From: an uncultured Alphaproteobacteria bacterium
Lineage (GTDB): Bacteria > Pseudomonadota > Alphaproteobacteria > Rhodospirillales > Rhodospirillaceae
Length of the DNA stretch: 39,284 bases
Direction: 5' to 3'
NCBI GenBank assembly: GCA_902575965.1
Contig: CACGTM010000010.1
Span: forward strand, 1 to 39,284
In this document: piece by piece, positions 35,976 to 39,284 of the stretch
Position numbering within the stretch: the first letter of the stretch is position 1
How the letters are laid out: each line of letters starts with the position of its first letter
Program-made: the position numbers and the translations under genes
The notes under the pieces: generated by a model
Seen by the model: only the letters and a program-made list of their open reading frames with translations
The model's database searches: none
What the model was told of the DNA's origin: nothing

Positions 35976-36587
35976 ATGAATCAGGAAATTTTGGATAATG
36001 CATCACCTGCAGCACTTCGTAATGCACCCTTCATTGCCGATGCATTAAAAAACTATATTTCTGAAAAAGAAACGATCCTTGAAATTGCATCAGGAACTGG
36101 ATATCATAGTTTTTTTCTTGCTAATAGATATCCCAAGACAAGCTGGCAACCATCCGAACAAGATGAAAAGAGTCTTAATATTATTGAGAATCTTTCACGA
36201 CATTTTTCTCCATCAAATTTAAGGCATCCCCTTCGTATTCACTCAGAAGAAGAAAATTGGATCAACAATGATATTGATGCGATATTATGCTGCAATATGA
36301 TTCACATTAGCCCGATAGCATCCACGCTTGGTCTCTTTCAAGGTGCAAAAAAATATCTATCACCTTCTCAATATTTATTTCTATACGGTCCTTTTAAAAT
36401 AGATGGAAAACATACATCGGAATCAAACAAAGTTTTTGATGCTAGCCTAAAGTCAAGAGACATTCGATGGGGTGTTCGTGATATTAAGGAACTTAAGGAA
36501 ATTGCCAATAATAATCACATGTGTTTATTAAAAAAAATTCAATTACCAGCAAATAACCTGTTGTTGATTTTTACAAAGGCGCCATAA
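35976..36587 (+). CDS. DUF938 family SAM-dependent methyltransferase-like protein
   Basis: The protein (203 aa) belongs to DUF938, a class I methyltransferase-like family. The SAM-binding loop ILEIASGTGYHSFFLA is at about residues 34-49, WQPSEQDEKSL follows, and CCNMIHISP is the family's conserved post-strand 4 motif. The N-terminus NASPAALRNAPFIADAL and LYGPFKIDGKHTSESNKVFD are also typical. No substrate is known. It is coupled to the small membrane protein upstream (1 bp gap). Confidence 0.88.
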   Translation: MNQEILDNASPAALRNAPFIADALKNYISEKETILEIASGTGYHSFFLANRYPKTSWQPSEQDEKSLNIIENLSRHFSPSNLRHPLRIHSEEENWINNDIDAILCCNMIHISPIASTLGLFQGAKKYLSPSQYLFLYGPFKIDGKHTSESNKVFDASLKSRDIRWGVRDIKELKEIANNNHMCLLKKIQLPANNLLLIFTKAP

Positions 36588-36595
36588 TTTGTATT

Positions 36596-36610
36596 TGATA
36601 ATGATTATTA
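36596..36610. promoter_or_regulatory. Fur-box-like operator
   Basis: TGATAATGATTATTA matches the 7-1-7 Fur inverted repeat (TGATAAT-N-ATTATCA) with one mismatch. A TATAAT -10 box lies 10 bp downstream (36621-36626), so the box covers the -35 region. The next gene encodes a P19/Tp34-type iron protein, which makes iron control by Fur the simplest reading. In some Alphaproteobacteria the Fur paralogue Mur or the regulator Irr could bind similar sites. Confidence 0.65.
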
Positions 36611-36620
36611 CTTGCATTAA

Positions 36621-36626
36621 TATAAT
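36621..36626 (+). promoter_or_regulatory. -10 box of the P19-type gene
   Basis: A perfect TATAAT hexamer sits 28 bp before the ATG, followed by an AAGGGAG Shine-Dalgarno (36640-36646). The Fur-like box occupies the -35 position just upstream. Confidence 0.45.
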
Positions 36627-36654
36627 TAAGCTATAAGCCAAGGGAGCCTTCATA

Positions 36655-37230
36655 ATGCGAATTTGTAAAAAAATATTTTTATTAATTGTCTTTTTATTAT
36701 CTAATTTTTATTTGGGTAATGCATATAATCTTTCATCAGAAGAACTTCCTGAAATGGTAATTGGGACTGCGTCGATTCAACCCGGTATAGATCTAGTCTT
36801 TGAAGGTGCGATTAAAGATGATGTTCAGCCTGAAGGATATTTTTTAAAAGAGTCTGAAACAGATATTCACATTGAAGTACTTGTAAACTGGAACGAAAAT
36901 GCTCCTCAGGGGTCACCTATCGGTGGTTTTATTCCTTATTTGAATATATCAGCGAAAATAACTAATCAACAGACAGAGGAATCTTCTAAGATTTTACTTT
37001 CACCGCATCTAAATATATCTGACAACTATCATTATGCCCAAAATATAAAATTACCTGGATATAAAGATGATTTATACACGATTGAATTCAGCATTAGCCC
37101 ACCTTCATCTGAGACAATTGGTTTGCATTATGATTGGAGAAAAACCGTAGGTAATTTAATAATTGAGACAAAAACCTTCACGTATTCTAATTTAGACTTC
37201 TCTGCCATAGTCTCAGCTAGAAGAAGATGA
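36655..37230 (+). CDS. P19/Tp34-family periplasmic iron-uptake protein
   Basis: The protein (191 aa) has a signal peptide (MRICKKIFLLIVFLLSNFYL, cleavage near GNA) and the immunoglobulin-like fold of Campylobacter P19, E. coli FetP and Treponema Tp34, which bind copper and iron for ferrous uptake. Conserved regions are ESETDIHIEVLVNW (H72), GGFIPYLNISAKITN, SDNYHYAQNIKLPG (H126), YTIEFSISPPSSE and GLHYDW (H158). Those three histidines match P19 copper ligands H44, H95 and H132. The position of P19 M88 holds Leu (L119) with a His just before it (H118), so the metal site may differ. The FTR1-type permease that usually accompanies this family is absent from the neighbouring genes. Confidence 0.85.
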   Translation: MRICKKIFLLIVFLLSNFYLGNAYNLSSEELPEMVIGTASIQPGIDLVFEGAIKDDVQPEGYFLKESETDIHIEVLVNWNENAPQGSPIGGFIPYLNISAKITNQQTEESSKILLSPHLNISDNYHYAQNIKLPGYKDDLYTIEFSISPPSSETIGLHYDWRKTVGNLIIETKTFTYSNLDFSAIVSARRR

Positions 37231-37247
37231 AAATCTATTCCTTGCAC

Positions 37248-37272
37248 TCAAGCTAAACCTTGTTTAGCTTGA
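37248..37272 (+). promoter_or_regulatory. 11 bp perfect hairpin abutting the MFS start
   Basis: TCAAGCTAAAC (37248-37258) pairs perfectly with GTTTAGCTTGA (37262-37272) around the loop CTT. It lies 17 bp after the P19-type stop codon and ends 4 bp before the MFS ATG. No U tract follows on either strand, which is unlike a standard terminator, and no other Shine-Dalgarno is visible, so the hairpin occupies the ribosome-binding region. It may be a terminator of weak type or a translation-control element. Confidence 0.5.
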
Positions 37273-37276
37273 ATAA

Positions 37277-38617
37277 ATGGGCGAACAAATTAATACAGAT
37301 GAAAATTCGAATTTTCCTAAGAGAGGATATGCTTGGTATGTAGCAAGCTTACTTTCTTTTGTTTATATCCTGTCATATGTTGACAGGTATATTTTATCCT
37401 TACTCATTGAACCAATAAAACTGTCACTAGGTCTTTCAGATTTTCAAATAGGCCTCTTGATTGGTCCTGCCTTTGTTATTCTTTTTGCAATCGTGGGCCT
37501 TCCCATTGGATGGCTAGTAGATAGAAAAAGTCGAACGGCAATATTATCAATTGGGATTGCTCTCTGGAGTGTTATGACCGCTGCGTGCGGATTGGCAAAT
37601 AGTTTTTTTAGTTTATTTATGATGAGGGTCGGAGTTGGAATTGGAGAAACAACAGCTGCACCCTGTTCATTCTCACTCTTTGGCGATTATTTTCCTAAAG
37701 ATGTTCGGCCTCGTGCCGTAGCTTTATTCATGCTTGGCGCTCCTGCTGGAGCAGGTGCAACATATATCATAGGCGGTCAGATCGTTGAATATATAGCTCG
37801 ATCGCCATCAATCATTCTTCCTTTCTATGGAGAGCTTATGGCATGGCAAACTGCATTTCTTATTGTTGGGCTGCCAGGGTTAATTGTATCACTTATAGTT
37901 TGGCTGACAGTAAAAGAACCAAAGAGACAAGAAGTCCTAAGTGAAAAAGAAGATGGGCCAACATTAGCAGAAGCAGCTTCATATATGTGGGAACATAAAG
38001 CATCATATGCATCTGTCTTTGGTGGAATAATTGGTATAACAGCGATAGGCTCAGCTTCTTTTTGGATACCTGCTCTTTATGAACGAACATGGGGTTGGAG
38101 CGTTTCACAGACTGGTTTAATTGTGGGTACAATATTAATCGTTGCTGGGATTATAGGAACCACAGCAGCTGGGTGGGTTGCATCTCAATTAATCAAAAGA
38201 GGTGTAAACAACGCTCCATACTATACGGTTTTAGCAGGAGCCATTATTGTTCTACCTTGTGGAGTCATTTATCCACTTGCTCCATCAGCGGAAATAGCAT
38301 CAATAATATGGTTTGTAGGAATGTTAGGTATGTCAATATCTTCAGGTACGAGCCCAAGCTGCATTATAGCAATTACGCCAGGAGAGTTAAGGGGTCAGGC
38401 AACTGTTATCTTTTTCTTTGTGCTTGGACTTTTTGGATCTCTTATTGGCCCAACACTAGTTGGATTACTTACTGATTTATTTGGAGACCCGAGTTACATA
38501 ACATATTCTTTATCAATAACAGGCTTACTGTTTGGAATTTTTATGAATATTTGTCTAATTCTTGGATTAAAGAGATTTAAAAAGAGTGCAGATGATCTTG
38601 CAAATAAAATGAGTTAA
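37277..38617 (+). CDS. MFS transporter (spinster-like branch)
   Basis: This 446-residue protein has 12 predicted membrane segments. The N-terminus GYAWYVASLLSFVYILSYVDRYIL matches the MFS branch that includes spinster-like and hexuronate-type carriers, with the loop 2-3 motif GLPIGWLVDRKSRTAI (motif A, about 75-89). GVGIGETTAAPCSFSLFGDYFPK is also conserved in this group. The substrate is not predictable. The start is ATG at 37277, directly behind the hairpin. Its stop overlaps the stop of the convergent Tsx-like gene by 3 bp. A functional connection to the P19-type protein is possible but unsupported. Confidence 0.88.
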   Translation: MGEQINTDENSNFPKRGYAWYVASLLSFVYILSYVDRYILSLLIEPIKLSLGLSDFQIGLLIGPAFVILFAIVGLPIGWLVDRKSRTAILSIGIALWSVMTAACGLANSFFSLFMMRVGVGIGETTAAPCSFSLFGDYFPKDVRPRAVALFMLGAPAGAGATYIIGGQIVEYIARSPSIILPFYGELMAWQTAFLIVGLPGLIVSLIVWLTVKEPKRQEVLSEKEDGPTLAEAASYMWEHKASYASVFGGIIGITAIGSASFWIPALYERTWGWSVSQTGLIVGTILIVAGIIGTTAAGWVASQLIKRGVNNAPYYTVLAGAIIVLPCGVIYPLAPSAEIASIIWFVGMLGMSISSGTSPSCIIAITPGELRGQATVIFFFVLGLFGSLIGPTLVGLLTDLFGDPSYITYSLSITGLLFGIFMNICLILGLKRFKKSADDLANKMS

Positions 38618-39284
38618 AATCTATAAGCAATTAATGCTTGTGGAGCAAATTCATTTGTAGTCGTATCGCCAAGTTTATTTATCCAAATAGAGAGCTCTAA
38701 ACCAATAAAAAATTTATTAGGCGCACCATTAATTGCCTTACCAATATCCCATCTTATTTGTTCTTGATTTAATACATGAGATGTTAACCTATTACCAAAA
38801 CTATCAAAACGTTTATCAATATATTCAAGATGACCTGTAACAGAAAAATCGTTCCCATTAATCGTAAAAGGGTATGACCAATTAAAATCAATCATATATG
38901 ATTTTGTTTGTTTAGGTGCTCCACCGTTCTGAAAGCCACGAGAGTCATCCAAATAAGCTGTAAAATCCAGATTAGCAAAAGCAAAGCCTGGTAGATCTAG
39001 AGAAAACCGTAGTCCAGGAAGATATTTAATAATCTTCGCATTCTTTGCCCAATTAATTCCAAGAATTAATCCGATATCATTAATAATTTCATAAGATATT
39101 TTTTTATCTAAAATTTTTCCTAAACTAAAATTCGCATAATATTCTGCGTAGATATCATTATCATTATAAAATGGTGATGTACTTTCGGAAAAATCTATAA
39201 AAAAATAGTTATCACCGTACTTCCATCCATCTGAATGCTCTATTGTTGCAACCAGTGTTGTATTTTTTCCTCCGCCTGCAAAAC
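38614..39284 (-). CDS. Tsx-like outer-membrane channel, C-terminal part
   Basis: The frame continues to the window edge, so only the last 223 residues are present and the true start is outside. Visible are GGKNTTLVATIEHSDGWKYG, NYFFIDFSES, alternating beta-strand patterns throughout, and the C-terminus LIAYRF whose final phenylalanine is the signal recognised by the Bam machinery. This fits the Tsx/OmpK family of 12-stranded nucleoside channels. The 112-codon ORF beginning MDDSRG inside it is merely an internal start. The specificity for nucleosides is a family-based guess. Confidence 0.8.
   Translation of the reverse strand, partial: FAGGGKNTTLVATIEHSDGWKYGDNYFFIDFSESTSPFYNDNDIYAEYYANFSLGKILDKKISYEIINDIGLILGINWAKNAKIIKYLPGLRFSLDLPGFAFANLDFTAYLDDSRGFQNGGAPKQTKSYMIDFNWSYPFTINGNDFSVTGHLEYIDKRFDSFGNRLTSHVLNQEQIRWDIGKAINGAPNKFFIGLELSIWINKLGDTTTNEFAPQALIAYRF

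Noticed and set aside
38614-38952. 112-codon frame taken as a complete gene
   Set aside because: The same frame continues without a stop to the window edge with clear beta-barrel and Tsx-like sequence, so it is only the end of a longer gene.
1-39284. tRNA, rRNA, CRISPR, toxin-antitoxin or restriction genes
   Set aside because: I looked for TpsiC-loop-like sequences, regularly spaced repeats and the typical protein motifs and found none that hold up. RatA similarity of the START-domain protein was not taken as a toxin call because its context is pyruvate dehydrogenase and lipA.

Overview
The window looks like a low-GC, gene-dense alphaproteobacterial genome, probably a streamlined marine lineage. 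The lineage call is inference. It rests on AT-rich codons, 0-20 bp gaps and overlaps, and gene orders typical of Alphaproteobacteria: rnc-era-recO-parC; lepB-acpS-pdxJ; rsh-rpoZ; and ftsB-pdhA-pdhB-pdhC-lpd-lipA-coq10 with a lipoyl-bearing E1 beta. No rRNA, tRNA, CRISPR array, transposase, integrase or phage gene was seen.

Region 1 (1-14.4 kb) is housekeeping. It starts with bpt (N-degron tagging), convergent with a long minus-strand run: rsh (ppGpp), a DUF2062 membrane protein, pdxJ (vitamin B6), acpS (acyl carrier protein activation), lepB (signal peptidase), rnc (RNase III), era (ribosome assembly GTPase), recO (repair) and parC (topoisomerase IV). rpoZ and folK lie just upstream on the same strand. 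Next come a NYN-domain nuclease gene and a family 5 uracil-DNA glycosylase on the plus strand, then periplasmic glutathione peroxidase, smpB and dapA on the minus strand.

Region 2 (14.5-26.9 kb) has an envelope part and a metabolic part. The envelope part is a soluble lytic transglycosylase, a bactofilin and a membrane-anchored M23 peptidase. pgpA and a cinA/pncC-type amidase follow on the plus strand. The metabolic part is the complete pyruvate dehydrogenase set with lipoyl synthase and a Coq10-type START protein, preceded by ftsB. Lipoyl synthase supplies the cofactor used by E1 beta and E2.

Region 3 (26.9-39.3 kb) is accessory and poorly characterised. It holds an anchored alpha/beta hydrolase, an NTF2-like protein, a small cluster of membrane and lipoproteins of unknown function (one with an internal duplication), a 27-codon membrane peptide ORF, DUF2855, a HugZ-like protein, a Na+/solute symporter with its DUF4212 partner, a DUF1330-like secreted protein, a second hydrolase split by a frameshift at a run of nine G, a DUF938 methyltransferase with a small membrane partner, a P19/Tp34-type iron protein behind a near-consensus Fur box, an MFS transporter behind an 11-bp hairpin, and the end of a Tsx-like outer-membrane channel.

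The observations most worth following are the homopolymer frameshift, the Fur-controlled solitary P19 protein with an altered metal-site position, the hairpin abutting the MFS start codon, and the uncharacterised lipoprotein cluster. No clearly new multi-gene defence or biosynthetic system could be shown.
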